64,000 nucleotides of DNA from Casuarina equisetifolia (taxonomy: Eukaryota; Streptophyta; Magnoliopsida; Fagales; Casuarinaceae): NCBI GenBank assembly GCA_028551475.1, contig CM052356.1:22409884-22473883 (forward strand), in the 5' to 3' direction. How positions within the stretch are numbered: position 1 is the first letter of the stretch; every line of letters begins with the position of its first letter. Under the pieces are notes generated by a model that ran no database searches, had not been told where the DNA came from, and was given only the letters and a program-made list of their open reading frames with translations. Below are positions 1 to 11,645 of the stretch, in pieces. A program made the translations under genes and the position numbers.

Positions 1-484
1 CCTTTCATTTGTAGAATCATCCTAAAGAAAAATGAACTAGCAAGCTTCAATTTAGAATGTTGTGCTATCTTGCTTACATACTCAGTTGACGTTTTGCATT
101 TTTCTTTCAACTTAGTTGATGTACTTCAGTATACTTGGTCATGCCATTGCTAATTATTGGACTATTGTACTAAGCAACAATGTGAGACAATTTTTTGGTA
201 TTTGAGTAGAGGGAATCTTCCCTAACATATTTGATACACTATAAAGGCAATTTGTTACAACACTAACAAAGAAAAAAAAAAGAATGGTATAAAATTTGAC
301 ATAAAAGAAGAATGGCATAAATTTATGAATACTTAATATACAGTCTGAAAGGATGGTCTACCTGAACATATACCAATCATATTCAATATATGTTATAGAA
401 TTTGTTATATAAATCTGGTGGCTATGGCAATATCTACGTAATAATATGTTGAGCATGTTTAGTTCTTGCCCACCTAAACATATA
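1..484. other. AT-rich flank ending in a repeat unit
   Basis: I see no gene here. The last part, about 361-484, is one unit of a roughly 130-bp tandem repeat whose other copies lie at 5910-6172. The retrotransposon that follows was inserted within this repeat. Confidence 0.6.
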
Positions 485-689
485 TATTGAAGAAAATAGT
501 AGAACGGAATAGTGAAGTGTGGAAGATTGCACTCCAGCTTCTATTCACTAATATTTTTTGGTTACTAAGAATGTATCTACATTTGAAGTATATGAAAGCA
601 AGGAAATACTATTGGGCCCGTCAGCTTTTTATCGGGCCATGCTAATGAACCAAAGAAAGATACAATAAGGCCCACAACTCATTTCAACA
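485..689 (-). repeat. 3' LTR of the copia element
   Basis: 205 bp, matching 5705-5909. On the - strand it begins TGTTGAAATG and ends TTCAATA. The polypurine tract (GAGGGGGAA on the - strand, about 690-700) abuts it, which fixes the orientation. I count about 15 differences from the other LTR, all transitions. Confidence 0.92.
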
Positions 690-703
690 TTCCCCCTCAA
701 GCT
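690..703 (-). other. Polypurine tract of the copia element
   Basis: On the - strand this reads CTTGAGGGGGAA directly before the TGTTG start of the 3' LTR. That is the expected position for the plus-strand primer of an LTR retrotransposon. Confidence 0.8.
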
Positions 704-920
704 GAAGATTTGTACAAGTTAAAAACTCCAAGCTTGGATAACAAATAATGATGTTGTGGGCTACATAATGCCTTATTGAATACATTTGCAAGTTGTTCCT
801 GTGTATTAACATAACAAGTTTTGACAATGCCTCTCTGGATCTTTTCTCAAACAAAGTGACAATCTATCTCAATGTGCTTCATTCTTTGGTGAAAGATGGG
901 ATTAGCCGCAATGTGTCTAG

Positions 921-1262
921 CTACTTCACTATCACAAAAAGTGAAACTGGACGAGGAATGATCACTCCAAGATCTAGAAACAAACCCAACAACCAAATTA
1001 TCTCACAAACAATGTACCCCATAGCTCTGTACTCGGACTTCATTGAAGAACATGATACAATGGGTTGTTTCTTGGCTAACCATGATACAAAGGAATCTCC
1101 TAGCTTAATGCAATAACCGGTTACACATTTCTGTGTCATGGGGCAAGTAGCATAGTCTGAATCGCAATAAGCGGTGAGTTCTAGTCTAGAAGAGGAAAAG
1201 AGAAAAATCCCAAGTCTAGAAGTGCCCTCGATGTATTTCAACAGTCTCATAGCCGCATCCAT
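921..1262 (-). pseudogene. Copia RNase H remnant
   Basis: The translated - strand shows the copia RNase H signature: an AYCDSDYA-like segment, then SWLAKKQPIVSCSS and EYRAM, followed by a WLLGL-type helix. It is the last domain of the polyprotein, next to the 3' LTR as expected. Upstream it is separated from the reverse transcriptase by stops. Confidence 0.85.
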
Positions 1263-1526
1263 CTGTGATTACTTCAGTTTATGTGTGAACTGGCTAAGGT
1301 GCTAAACTGCAAAAGAGATGTCAGGTCTAGTATGAGTTAAATCTAGGAGTCTTCCAATCATTCTCTGATAAGAGCTATAATCTCTTAGAACTGGATCATC
1401 TCATCTCTTAGGATCTCCCTTATCATACTTTAATGTAGTAAGCTTCACATTTTGTTCAAATGGGGTGATCATGGGCTTGGACCCTCCAAGTCCAGCCTTT
1501 GAGACTAGTTCCAATGCATACGTGCG

Positions 1527-1934
1527 CTAGTTGAGATATATCCCCTTCGGGGAACGGACTATCTCTATGCTAAGGAAGTACTTGCACTCCCCAAGATCTT
1601 TCATGTGAAATATTGAATGCAGATATTTTTTTAGTGCTGAAATTGTAGCAATATTATCCCCAGTCACTAATATATCATCAACATAAAATAAAAAAATAAT
1701 GAACAAACCTCTAATTCGTCTAATGAATAGGGCATAATCATGTAGGGATTGTCGAAAGCCTCCTGCAAGCAATGCCTCTGTAAATTTGGCATACCACTGC
1801 CTAGATGCTTGCTTCAATCCATATAATGATTTTCTCAAACGACATACGGAATGCTTCCCCTGACTAGGAAAACCAGGTGAAAGTTGCATGTAAACTTCCT
1901 CCACCAAATCTCTGTGCAAGAAAGCATTCTGCAT
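1527..1934 (-). pseudogene. Copia reverse transcriptase remnant
   Basis: An open stretch of 135 codons on the - strand shows the copia reverse transcriptase landmarks: AFLHRDL-type start, the RLRKSLYGLKQASRQWY helix, and the catalytic FYVDDILVTG motif. Sequence further upstream (to about 2186) continues the domain in other frames. The gene is interrupted and not functional. Confidence 0.9.
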
Positions 1935-2186
1935 GTCTAACTGATGTAGACATCAATTCTTCACAGAAGCAATGCTTATGATTGATCTAACTGTCACTGA
2001 CTTTACAATAGGTGAGAAAGTTTCATCATAATCAACACCTTCTTGTTGTGTGTATCCTTTAGCCACTAGTCTAGCCTTATATCTCCCTATCTTGCCATCT
2101 GCTCAATATTTAACCTTGTACACTCATTTACATCCAATGGCTCGTTGACCAGGTGGAAGTATCACAACATCCCACATGTGATTAGC

Positions 2187-3011
2187 TTAAAGGGCTGCTA
2201 ACTTTTTATCCATAGCATCAACCCAATGGTTGTCATTAAGTGCATGATTATATGTTTCAAGTTCAGTAATGGAAGAGATTGAGGCAATAAATTTCTTGTA
2301 ATGAGGGTAAAGATGATTAAGAGAAATATGATCAAATATCGGGTATTTACTATTCGACCCTATGGAGGTGGTCGAGCATATGTAGGCAGCAGTCCAAATA
2401 AGAGGACAAGTAGGCAGTGATGACTGTCGAACAACTGGTGGTGATGGCTCAGGAATAGTGTCTGGATGCGCCTCAGGGTTTTGATTAATTGTGACAATGG
2501 GAGAGGAATTTGTACTTGGCATATCTGGAGGTGATCCATCTGATGGTGTTTCTACTATGCCCATAAATGGCTTCGGTGGAGTGAGTAACGGATCGCATGA
2601 CTGTGCAGTGTCTAGAACTGGGGTAATGTGATCCGAAGGCGGATCTGGAGAAGGATCCAAACTCTTACTCGGGGCAAAAGGGAAATCATACTCATAAAAT
2701 ACAACATCACAACTCACCAAAATTTTTTTGCTACTTGGGTCATATAACTTATATCCTTTCTGAAATGAAGGATAACCAAGAAATATGCATGGAATAGCCC
2801 TAGGAGAGAACTTGTCTTTAGGCCGTAAATCAGATGCATAACATCTGCCGCTAAAGACTCGCAAATGGTCTAATGATGGAGGTTTTCCATATAATATCTC
2901 AAAAGGAGATTTATTCCCAAGTCTAACACTAGGTAATCTGTTAATGATGTGAGTGGCTGTCAGTATGCATTCCCCCAAAAAATGTGCAGGAATGTGAGCT
3001 TGAAATTTCAA
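2187..3011 (-). pseudogene. Copia integrase C-terminal remnant
   Basis: The 274-codon open stretch on the - strand carries the end of the integrase core (AHFLGECILTATHIINRLPS) and the copia-specific linker after it (LRVFSGRCYASDLRPKDKF, then CIFLGYPSFQKGYKLYDP). It runs into a proline- and serine-rich spacer before the reverse transcriptase. Upstream integrase sequence (3012-3404) is present but broken. Confidence 0.88.
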
Positions 3012-3404
3012 GGCTCACACAACGTCTAATAAGTGATAGTGTTTGCGTTTCATTACCCCATTATGTTGAGGAGTGTAAACACAAGAGCTTTCATGGTATA
3101 TCCCACGAGATTCTAAAAAAGAGGAGCATGCAGCGGAAAAAAATTATGTGCCATTATTTGAGCGAATGCGCTTGATAAAGGCACCATGTTGGTTTTAAAC
3201 CATGTAAACAAAGGACTGAATAGTAGAAAAAACTTGATCTTTAAAGGGCAAAAGAAATGTCCAAGTCACTCATGAAAAATCATCAACAATAGTTAGAAAA
3301 TATTACGACTTGTCATGATTGGGTTTCCGATGGGGTCCCCACAAATCCATATGAACAAACTCAAAAACAATAGTAGTAAAATTTTGACGTTTTGGAAAAA
3401 CAGA

Positions 3405-3626
3405 TCAAGTTTGTTTCACCAATGGACAAATAGGACAAGAAAAGAAATGAGGGTATTCAATACATTTTCCATAAGCAAAACAAGATTTCTGAGAGCTATG
3501 TCCTAAACATCTATGCCATAAACCATAATTAGAAATATCATTATTATTACACTGATTGTTTACATTCACATAACACAAAAAAGAATGGACACTGTTCAAA
3601 AAATGTGTAATACAATGAAACAACAC
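3405..3626 (-). pseudogene. Copia GAG-pre-integrase zinc-binding remnant
   Basis: The - strand translation includes LWHRCLGHSSQKS and CPICPLVKQT, the HHCC zinc-binding region that precedes the integrase core in copia polyproteins. Frame breaks separate it from protease and core. Confidence 0.85.
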
Positions 3627-3666
3627 AGAAAGAGTAGGTTGTAAAAAATAAAGCCCTCAAATCGCT

Positions 3667-4098
3667 TTACCCAATCCAATCACCTACCCAGTCGTATAGT
3701 CCTGGAAAAAAATAAAAATCATCGAAAAATACGACAATGCAATTACAATTGGAAGTGATTTTCTTGACTGAAATGAGATTAAATTTCAATTGAGGGATGC
3801 AAAGAACATGATTTAAGTGTATCATTCTAGTGGGTTGTGCTTGTCCAACATGGGTGGCATAAACATAAGTGCTATCATGCAATTTAATAGGCATCGATTG
3901 GGGTGAGCATGGATAAAAAGAATATAATGAATTTAAATTGCACGTAACATGATCACTTGCACCTGAATCAATAATCCATAGACAATTAAAGGATGATGAA
4001 TGCCTCGTACCTTCATAGTTTCCCATTAATTGGGAAGGCAAATTATGTTGGAGCTGGTTCAAACTGAATGAGGGAAACGGTGGGCTTGCAGGATGCAT
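3667..4098 (-). pseudogene. Copia aspartic protease remnant
   Basis: The - strand encodes WIIDSGASDHVT, the copia retropepsin active site (DSGA), followed by a typical HVLCIPQLKFNLISV segment. It lies between the gag zinc knuckle and the GAG-pre-integrase region. Confidence 0.87.
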
Positions 4099-4388
4099 GC
4101 TGCCCGCAAAGGAAGAGTTCCCTGTCTGATTTGGAGGAGTCGTGGACTACTATTGCTCTAAAGGCTAAACGTGAGGTCCAAATGCTCCTTGGGCTTGAAG
4201 TCTGTGGGAAGAGTTGCTGGTAAGTGGGACGGCACGTGTGCCCTTAGATAAAAGACATAGGGGCCCACGTAGGGTGAGGCCTATGGCTGGAACCCACAAA
4301 CCGGGCCCAGCTGATGTTGCTCGTTGAATCCCGAAAAGGGATGTTGCCTGAGACTCTGCTACCCGAGATTCTGCTGCCCGAATCCCTG

Positions 4389-5402
4389 CTATCCCGCAGG
4401 AGATGTAGGAATGCCCACGTCTGAACCAGACACGTTGCCGGTCTGGAAAACTTGACTGCCGGCAGCCTTCTTTCCCCTTCCTCTTGGCGTCCATCCAGCA
4501 GGATATCCAACCAATTGATAGCATTGGTCCTTAGAGTGTCCAGATTTATGGCAATGGGAGCACACGATTCTCCCTTTGGAATCCGTTTTTACTTTTGTAT
4601 TGTACGACCCCGAAGTTGTCAGAGAAGACACGGCCGAGACAGTTCCTTGCTCTACAACACCAATATCTTCTTTTCTTGCTTGATGCTCGTCCTCTTTAGC
4701 CAAATTAAAAATTGCATCAACAAGAGGAAGTGGGTTTTTTTAGAGAACATTGGTGCGAAAGTTCCAAAATTTGTCTAACAACCCAACAGAAAATCCACGG
4801 TTCTATGTTTTTCAACTTTTGCATCGGCTCTTTCATTGACTCGACATGAGTAATTTCCACAATGGCATCGAATGGGAGGATCCACAGTCTCAATTTCTAG
4901 CCATAAGTTACTGAGTCTTGTGTAATACTTAGAAATTGTGGGTGTTTGCATTATATTCTCGAACAACTGCTGGCGGAGACGGTAAATCTGTGTCCCAGTA
5001 AGCGTGCCAAAACGGATCTTGAACGCCTCCCAAATAACCTTCGGTTCCTTCTTTCAGACCATAAATAACATTAGTTCATGAGAAATTGATTTTTAGAACC
5101 AGCTTTGGACATCATAATGACAAAGATCCAAAGCTTATTGCTTTTCTGGCTCTGATTCGGGATGGGTGAAAGAGCCATCAATGAAATCACATTTATTTTT
5201 GGCTAAAAGCTGATTTTCCATTTGGTTGCCCCAAAGTTCATAGTTACTCTCATCCTTCAAAAGTTCAGTCACAAGTGCGGCTCCAGGGATGTCCGTTGAT
5301 GAGAGATAATATGGGTCACGGTACGGGTTAATGGGATTCAAGGTGGAAGAGGAACCAGGATTCTACGGGGGAGCTTGTGTTCGGCGTGGTGTCTTAGTCA
5401 TG
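4389..5402 (-). pseudogene. Copia gag remnant with zinc knuckle
   Basis: The gag start codon is probably at 5400-5402. It is followed after 12 codons by an in-frame stop, then by a recognisable gag N-terminus (NPYRDPYYLSS, then SNYELW). Further fragments lie at 4775-4966. At 4389-4703 a CCHC zinc knuckle is visible (CSHCHKSGHSKDQC). Several frameshifts separate the pieces. Confidence 0.85.
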
Positions 5403-5689
5403 TTGGTTGAAGGTGATGACAAGTGAAGGAAATAATTAAAGTCAAAGGGGTTAAAGAGGAAAAGAGAGGTGTGGTGTTAGGCAATTGTCTTTTCCAAAGC
5501 ACAAAACGCAACAAGTGGGGAATAAAGCACAATATTCCCGAAAATATCTACTGACAAGTGGGAGTAGAAATACAAAACAGCCCTTTTGAACAAACTATCT
5601 CTTAAAGCAGAAAGTTGGAACGGATTACCTCTAAAAGCAAAGGTTCATCACGGTGGTCCCAGAAAAGTGACAAAGAAAGCTACATCTGA

Positions 5690-5704
5690 CCTTCTCGGAT
5701 ACCA
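5690..5704 (-). other. Primer-binding site of the copia element
   Basis: On the - strand TGGTATCCGAGAAGG lies directly after the 5' LTR. It resembles the TGGTATCAGAGC site complementary to initiator methionine tRNA used by many plant copia elements, with some mismatches. Confidence 0.75.
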
Positions 5705-5909
5705 TATTGAAGAAAATAGTAGAATGGAACAGTGAAGTATGGAAGATTGCACTTCGACTTCTATTCATTGATATTTTTTGGTTACTAAGAATGTATCTAC
5801 ATCTGAAGCATATGAAAGCAAGGAAATACTATTGGGCTCGTCAGCTCTCTATCAGGCCATGCTAATGAACCAAAGAAAGATACAATAAGGCCCACAATTC
5901 ATTTCAACA
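5705..5909 (-). repeat. 5' LTR of the copia element
   Basis: 205 bp, the partner of 485-689. It borders the primer-binding site on its left (downstream on the - strand) and the probable target-site duplication on its right. Confidence 0.92.
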
Positions 5910-6172
5910 ATAGACCATTCGTATTCGTTAATAAGTTGCTATCTCATTCAAAAATTATAGAGTTTTGCTCTATGAATCTGGTGGCCGTGACAATATCTAT
6001 GTAATAATACGATGGGCATGTTTAGTTCTTGCCCACCTGAACATGTACCATTGTATTCTTTAGTAAGTTGCTATCTCATTCGTATGTTATAGAGTTTGCC
6101 ATACATGTCTGGTGACTATGACAATATCTATGTAATAATACGATGAGCTTATTTAGCTCTTATACATATTCA
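5910..6172. repeat. Two further units of the ~130-bp tandem repeat
   Basis: Both units contain the same landmarks as 361-484: a CTGGTGRCY start, then CAATATCTATGTAATAATA, then a run like TTTAGTTCTTGCCCACC. Joining the left flank (to 484) with the right flank (from 5915) restores the unit seen at 6046-6100, showing that the copia element landed inside this array. Confidence 0.8.
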
Positions 6173-6370
6173 TATGGAAGTAAAAAATAAAGTAATCTTT
6201 GTGGAAGCTCCGTCCAAAAGTTTACTTAAGTGATTAATGCTGAGGAAATATTTTTTCACTCATTACAAATATGTTTTCAATAATCTTATGAAATAGCTAC
6301 TCAAATCGTTTACATGTGGTTAGCCATTCGTACACAATTGCCTTAGAAAAAGCAAAATAAGTACTTACAC

Positions 6371-6622
6371 AATGATTAAGAATAGTCATCCACGTGCCAC
6401 GTTAGTCAATCTGATTCCATAGTACTAAGCGTCATCGCCACGCTGCTTCGGGGAAAAAGAAAAATGCCTAGGCACAATGACCAAGAATAGTCATCCACGT
6501 GCCACGATGACTTAGTTAGTCAATCTGATTCCATAGTACTAAGCGTCATCGCCACGCTGCTTCGGGGAAAAAGAAAAATGCCTTGGCACAATGACCAAGA
6601 ATAGTCATCCAGTTCACACGAA
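6371..6622. repeat. Tandem duplication, units of about 105 and 114 bp
   Basis: The segment beginning AATAGTCATCCACGTGCCAC occurs at 6381 and 6486, and a third, truncated start at 6600. The units share TCAATCTGATTCCATAGTAC and CGCTGCTTCGGGGAAAAAG. No coding content is seen. Confidence 0.85.
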
Positions 6623-7540
6623 GACCCATTCGTCCTTACAGCGCTGCTTCGTGGTAAAATCTGCGGAGGGTGGTTCAGGCCCGTGCTGATATATCCTTGA
6701 GCGCTTACTAGTGGGCTGATAATGACTGTAATGACTGGATAACATGTTGACAGCAAGGACAAATGGTTGGATAGCACCGGTTGACGCCTAACAGCATGTT
6801 CTAGATTACATGAAAGATGAAGAGTCATCTCAATTAACCTATCTTATAATTTCTATAGTTCTTAATTGAAAAGTAAGTCTCATTTGTTTTTTTAATGTCT
6901 TTGGACTGAGCAAATATGATGGAGTATACTTGAGCAATAAGGTATATGTAGGAACATTGATAATTGAAATTCTAACCTATAATTGATGGGTAAAGTAATG
7001 AAAATCAAAACTTTGACTACAAAGTCTCTTAAATTTTTTTCCTTACCTTACATATATTGTATATAATCTGAACATAATCATAAATGCTTTCAAAATAAGA
7101 CTATTAAAATATTAATTTTATTGACTATAATCAAGAAAGTAATAAGTAGAAGAATATTTTTATTTAAGAATATCAAACTCTTTCAGATGAATGTTTTATT
7201 CTGTCATAGTTGAAGGATTTCACATTTAATTTTCTCTTAAATAAACTATAATATTATGGTATATGCTTAAGCTTTTATACTATCTTATTTTTTGATGAAC
7301 ACACTTACATATTCATTAAAAAAAAATGAAGAGTCGGCTATTGCTAGAAAACCGACGCAATAGGAACGTTGAAGAACTAATGGAAATGGAGAAGATCGCC
7401 GACGAGAATCACAAGGAGATGAGAGTAGAAACGTTGCAAATGTTGATGTGTTCCAGGACAGCAGAGCATGGACAATGACAGTTTAAGAGAAAGCAACTTT
7501 GATAGCAAAAGAAGATATATTTCTAACTTAAAGCATGGCG
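6623..7540. other. Intergenic, AT-rich, no gene recognised
   Basis: I see no feature I can name. A short open frame of about 50 codons near 7328-7480 resembles no family known to me and is below any useful threshold. Confidence 0.5.
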
Positions 7541-7822
7541 GCCGGACTTAATCTTCGTTCCATCCCCTATAAAGGGAACAGCACATCTCGGACGCTTATA
7601 GCGCATGGGAAGCTTTCGGCAATCGATCGGGCAGTGGTGGCCGCTACTCAAGCCAAGCCTCAATGCGAATGGGTCTGCTCCTGTGAATGGTTTCAAAACG
7701 GAGAAAAACACTCGATCGGATGCTCATCTTCATGCCCTAGCCTTAGCAATGTAGTAAATGGGTATGCTCTGGCGTTGGGTGTTGCGAAATAGAGATTCCA
7801 GACGGATTGAAAAATATTTAGT
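7541..7822 (+). pseudogene. WAKL gene remnant (promoter plus ectodomain pieces)
   Basis: A short relic of the WAKL family. A TATA-like CTATAAAGGG at 7567 corresponds to the conserved box of the intact copies. An ATG at 7605 starts a signal-peptide-like piece (GKLSAIDRAVVAATQAKP). A large internal deletion then jumps to the end of the ectodomain (IGCSSSCPSLSNVVNG), which continues out of frame through a TTCCAGACGGATTG segment to about 7822. The box sits 37 bp from the ATG, not 74 bp as in the better copies, so the leader is also shortened. It lies upstream of gene 1 and shows that the array once began further left. Confidence 0.75.
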
Positions 7823-8730
7823 TGGTAGCACGTAGGGACGGAATAAAAGATGGTGAAAGTCGTGTTGCGGATTCCAAACCGGCGACTAATGTCGCCATTG
7901 GTAAGTACATGTAGTGTTCCGTTCGTTTAACAGTTGGGTTCCTACAGAGCTTGCTTATAAAATTTGCTTGAGTTTCACTGTGGAAGCTGCAATTTGTCAT
8001 CATGATTTTCGGAAGGATCTCAAGCTTCTAATTTTCCTTAAATTAAATTATTCCTCAGTTGCTTTTGTTTCTTTTCTTTCACATGTTTGACTGACCAATA
8101 CAAGTAAATCCTTTATTTTTATTTTTTATTTAGAAAAGGGGGCAGAACCACAAATTTTCATTAATGCACAAATTAACGGTACAAAAAGTTTGGTGGACCG
8201 ACATGAGCATGCTCATATCAGGCCAATAGGCATACCTAACTCTTATCCTGACTAACATGGCACAGTTAGGATTAAGTATAATCAACCTGCCTTATGGTGG
8301 ATAATAAACCAGGTACAAATATAAAAAAAAGTTGTTCAGATTGAATCTTAGACTAAAAACCTAAATCTACTAGACCAAGTACATCACATGGAGCTACTAT
8401 AAATCTGGCAGAAGTGTTAATTTTCATCCTGCTCAATCGCATCACAAATCCTTTATGAATTGCTAAATGTCTTATTTTTTCATTCTATTTGTACTCCTTT
8501 GATCTAAAATTGAATTTTTGAGCTTGAATATTTAATCCGAACAAACGAATATAATTGGATGGATTTCCCACTGATTTTTATCCTTTGGGTTCCCAAATAT
8601 GGAGTGGAAGGTTTTAGCTTCTTTGAAGCAAGTGAAAATACCCGCAAAAAATGCTTAAGAGTACCACCCCACCCCACCCACACACACACACACACACCAA
8701 AACCACCACCAACCCCTCCCTTTTTTTAAA

Positions 8731-8767
8731 ATTTATTTATTTATTTATTTATTTACTTATTTATTTT
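8731..8767. repeat. ATTT microsatellite
   Basis: About nine consecutive TTTA/ATTT units, shortly after a CA run at 8679-8697. Typical plant intergenic simple repeat. Confidence 0.9.
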
Positions 8768-8817
8768 TCAATGCATTGCCCCTAAGCCCCTAAACTCAAC
8801 TGTTACATTTTTATTCC

Positions 8818-9045
8818 TGGACACCATAAATCTAAAAATTTTTGAATTGACTCAACTTAAAAAGAACACTGGTTCTCGAAACTAGGCTCCACTAAACAAA
8901 TAAAACGGGTATACTTTAGTCTTGGACATGAAAAAGTAATGGACTCATAAATCTAGAAAACCTTGAATTGACTCAACCTGCAAAGAAAACTAGTTCTCGA
9001 AATTAAGCTCCATTAAACAAATAAAACAGGTATAGTTTTATTTCC
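8818..9045. repeat. 121-bp tandem duplication
   Basis: TTGAATTGACTCAAC appears at 8842 and 8963, and both halves continue with matching TTCTCGAAA and AAACAAATAAAAC segments. The unit length is about 121 bp. No coding content. Confidence 0.85.
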
Positions 9046-9573
9046 GCTTTCGTGGATGGACCGATTGGTGGCTCATTCCTCATTTAGTATTTTAATCAAT
9101 TCCCTGGGTCAATTTTATTGGCACCGCCAATGTGGGCCTTCGCTGTTAGACCGTTGATTTCATGGTTGTTTTATTTGCCGAAGTTACTCGGTGATTTCTC
9201 TGGCTGCTTCGGACAACTCGATACTTTTAGACCATTACTTTGCAAGTAGGTTGAAATGCTCTGCTACAAAAAAAGGAAGCTTGATAACCAAGTACATCCT
9301 CTTAGTTAACATCAACCACGAAAAGATGTGTTGTTCTTTAGAGTACAATAAATGACAGTTGTCCTAAATGATTTGGTACTCTTGGTTTTATCTATTGTTT
9401 TGGTTGCTGAATAAAAGTCATGCGACTGCTTGGGGCTGAGTCTGGCCACACAAAAGGTTATTCAATGTTGCCGGCTGCCCACGGGAAGAATAAAATGACG
9501 AAAGAACAGAGACAAAGAAGGCAAGGCGAATAAACAGATTCACAAAAGAACAGAGAAATATTGAAGGCCAGCC

Positions 9574-11605
9574 ATGGCTTTGCGAGGAATGCTTTTGCAT
9601 CGAGAACTGCTACTTGGGATCTTCATTTTAGCAGGAACAGCAGTATCTCAACCCAGTTCGACCTGCAACACTACATGTGGATCTCTCAGCATCCCCTATC
9701 CGTTTGGTACAAGCGAGGGCTGCTACCTTGATCCATCTTTTCTTATCACTTGTGACGACACATCCGGGACTCCAAAACCATTTCTGCGTCGTGGTAATAT
9801 AACCGTCCTCAACATATCCCTGGATGGTGAGCTGCGAGTCGCAAGCTTCGTAGGTCGTGATTGCTACAATGACTCCGGACATCGCGTCAACCGCCAAATT
9901 CCCCAGATGAACTTGTCAAGATTTCCGATCTCATACACGAAGAACAAGTTCACTGCCGTCGGCTGTGACACTTACGCGCTTATTAGAGGCTCAGTGACAC
10001 AAAACTACACGACTGGATGTATTTCCCTCTGTGACCGGATCCAAAGTGTAGAGAACGGCTCTTGCTCGGGCATTGGCTGTTGCCAGACTTCCATTCCAGA
10101 GGGAGTAAGAGATTTTTCCATTAATGTCAAAAGCTTCAAGAACCACTCTGCTGTACGCAGCTTCAATCCATGCGGGTTTGGTTTTGTTACCGAAGAAGGA
10201 GCATACAATTTTTCTTCCTTAGATCTTGAAGATTTGCAGAATAGAGGGACTCTTCCAATGGTTCTTGACTGGGCAGTTGGTAATGAGACATGCCTTGATG
10301 CTCAGAAAAATTCAACGGGCTATGCTTGTAAGGCAGCATATAGTGAATGTTACAATTCCAACAATGGTCCAGGGTATCGTTGCAATTGCTCCTCAGGTTA
10401 TGAAGGGAACCCATACCTCCCTGGTGGTTGCAAAGGTAATCCTATACATGTCGTTAAGAATGCCTTCTAGATTTCAGCCGTTATTTGCGTATCAGACGTT
10501 AGTGTGACGGGCTGTATTTTGTTCCAGATGTTGATGAGTGCACAACTTTGAAGCCGTGCAATGACAATCAACTCTGCTCCAACATTCCTGGAAGTTACAG
10601 TTGTCAATGTCGCAAGGGGTACGAAGAGGACGGGAGCACAAACGGGACAGGTTGCCGTCGTAAAGTAAACCAACCTCGGGCAATCACTATTGCACTTGGT
10701 AAGCATATCTCTATTTTCTAGTTCTGTGGCCAATTCAAGCATATTAGAGGGTTGAACGCCGGAGCTAACCCATCACCCCATTAAGAATCCCGTCTTTACT
10801 GGGGTTAAGGAATCATTTGGTTTAAAGCCGGTGAGAAAAAAGAGGCTAATTAAGCTAGACATAAAGATGGCTTGTCCCCCGGTTGTTGACGTAAGTAAGG
10901 GATCCAACAATTCGAGAAATATCAAGACCATCTCTATGCTTTTGGATTCCCATTGGCCATCTTAGTAAACTTTTTATGTGTGCAACATGATTAGAAACAT
11001 AAAGAGGTATTTTGAACATATATGTTTGTCGTCTGCTTATCTTTTTCGTGTATATATGATGTTGGCATCTCTTATATCCGTATTCAATGATTAATAGTCA
11101 AGAACGTTGACAAAAATATATGAATAGGAAATACGCACGAAATACACAAAGAACTCTAGGCATTAAAATATGGCGAACCAACACTACCCTTTTGTTTTTT
11201 GATTTTCTATCTCTCTCTGTTGGATTTTAAATTAAAACCGAGAAGAGAGTTGTATGTTATTATCCTACGCATGTCAATAACTAAAAGGGCCTTGTGTGGC
11301 GATTAAAATTTCAATTTGAGGATTCCAGAAACTTAATGCTAGGTTTGAGGTCCATACTTGCAAAAAGGTCATCAATCGCCAGAAACTAAGGCAAAAGAGT
11401 TGCACAGTTCTTTTGTTGACTGTGTGAGCAAGGCCATTGCATCCTTGAAACAGCCACAAAAGTTAAATGGCATTGAATCATCGGAAATAAGTCCGGTAGT
11501 TTTTCGTGGCTCTTAAGAGACAGAGGAGATTACGGAAAATTACTTTAGCTGATCTTATTATGTGGCTTCTTTCTGTCTTTCACCCCTGTATCCATTGATT
11601 AACAA

Positions 11606-11645
<40 letters not shown>

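Larger units (their letters stand above)
485..5909 (-). mobile_element. Decayed Ty1/copia LTR retrotransposon
   Basis: A complete but inactive copia element reading right to left. It has 205-bp LTRs at both ends, a primer-binding site next to the right LTR and a polypurine tract next to the left LTR. Between them, in copia order on the - strand, are gag with a zinc knuckle, protease, integrase, reverse transcriptase and RNase H remnants. The order with integrase before reverse transcriptase is diagnostic of Ty1/copia. All reading frames are broken by stops and frameshifts, so it cannot be autonomous. The flanking 5-mers, atata at 480-484 and ataga at 5910-5914, look like a target-site duplication with one mismatch. 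Confidence 0.93.
7823..9573. other. Upstream region of WAKL gene 1 with simple repeats
   Basis: No coding feature is supported. It contains a CA run at 8679-8697, an ATTT run at 8731-8767 and a 121-bp tandem duplication at 8818-9045. The promoter of gene 1 should lie at its right end, but the conserved 74-bp TATA arrangement of the other WAKL genes is not visible. Confidence 0.5.

Noticed and set aside
4165-4524. Overlapping 88- and 119-codon - strand frames in the copia element
   Set aside because: They lie between the gag zinc knuckle and the protease in the wrong frames. Shadows of a frameshifted polyprotein.
7535-7792. 85-codon open frame as an intact small gene
   Set aside because: It starts in a relic WAKL promoter and joins two distant ectodomain pieces by deletion; the end is out of frame with the family.
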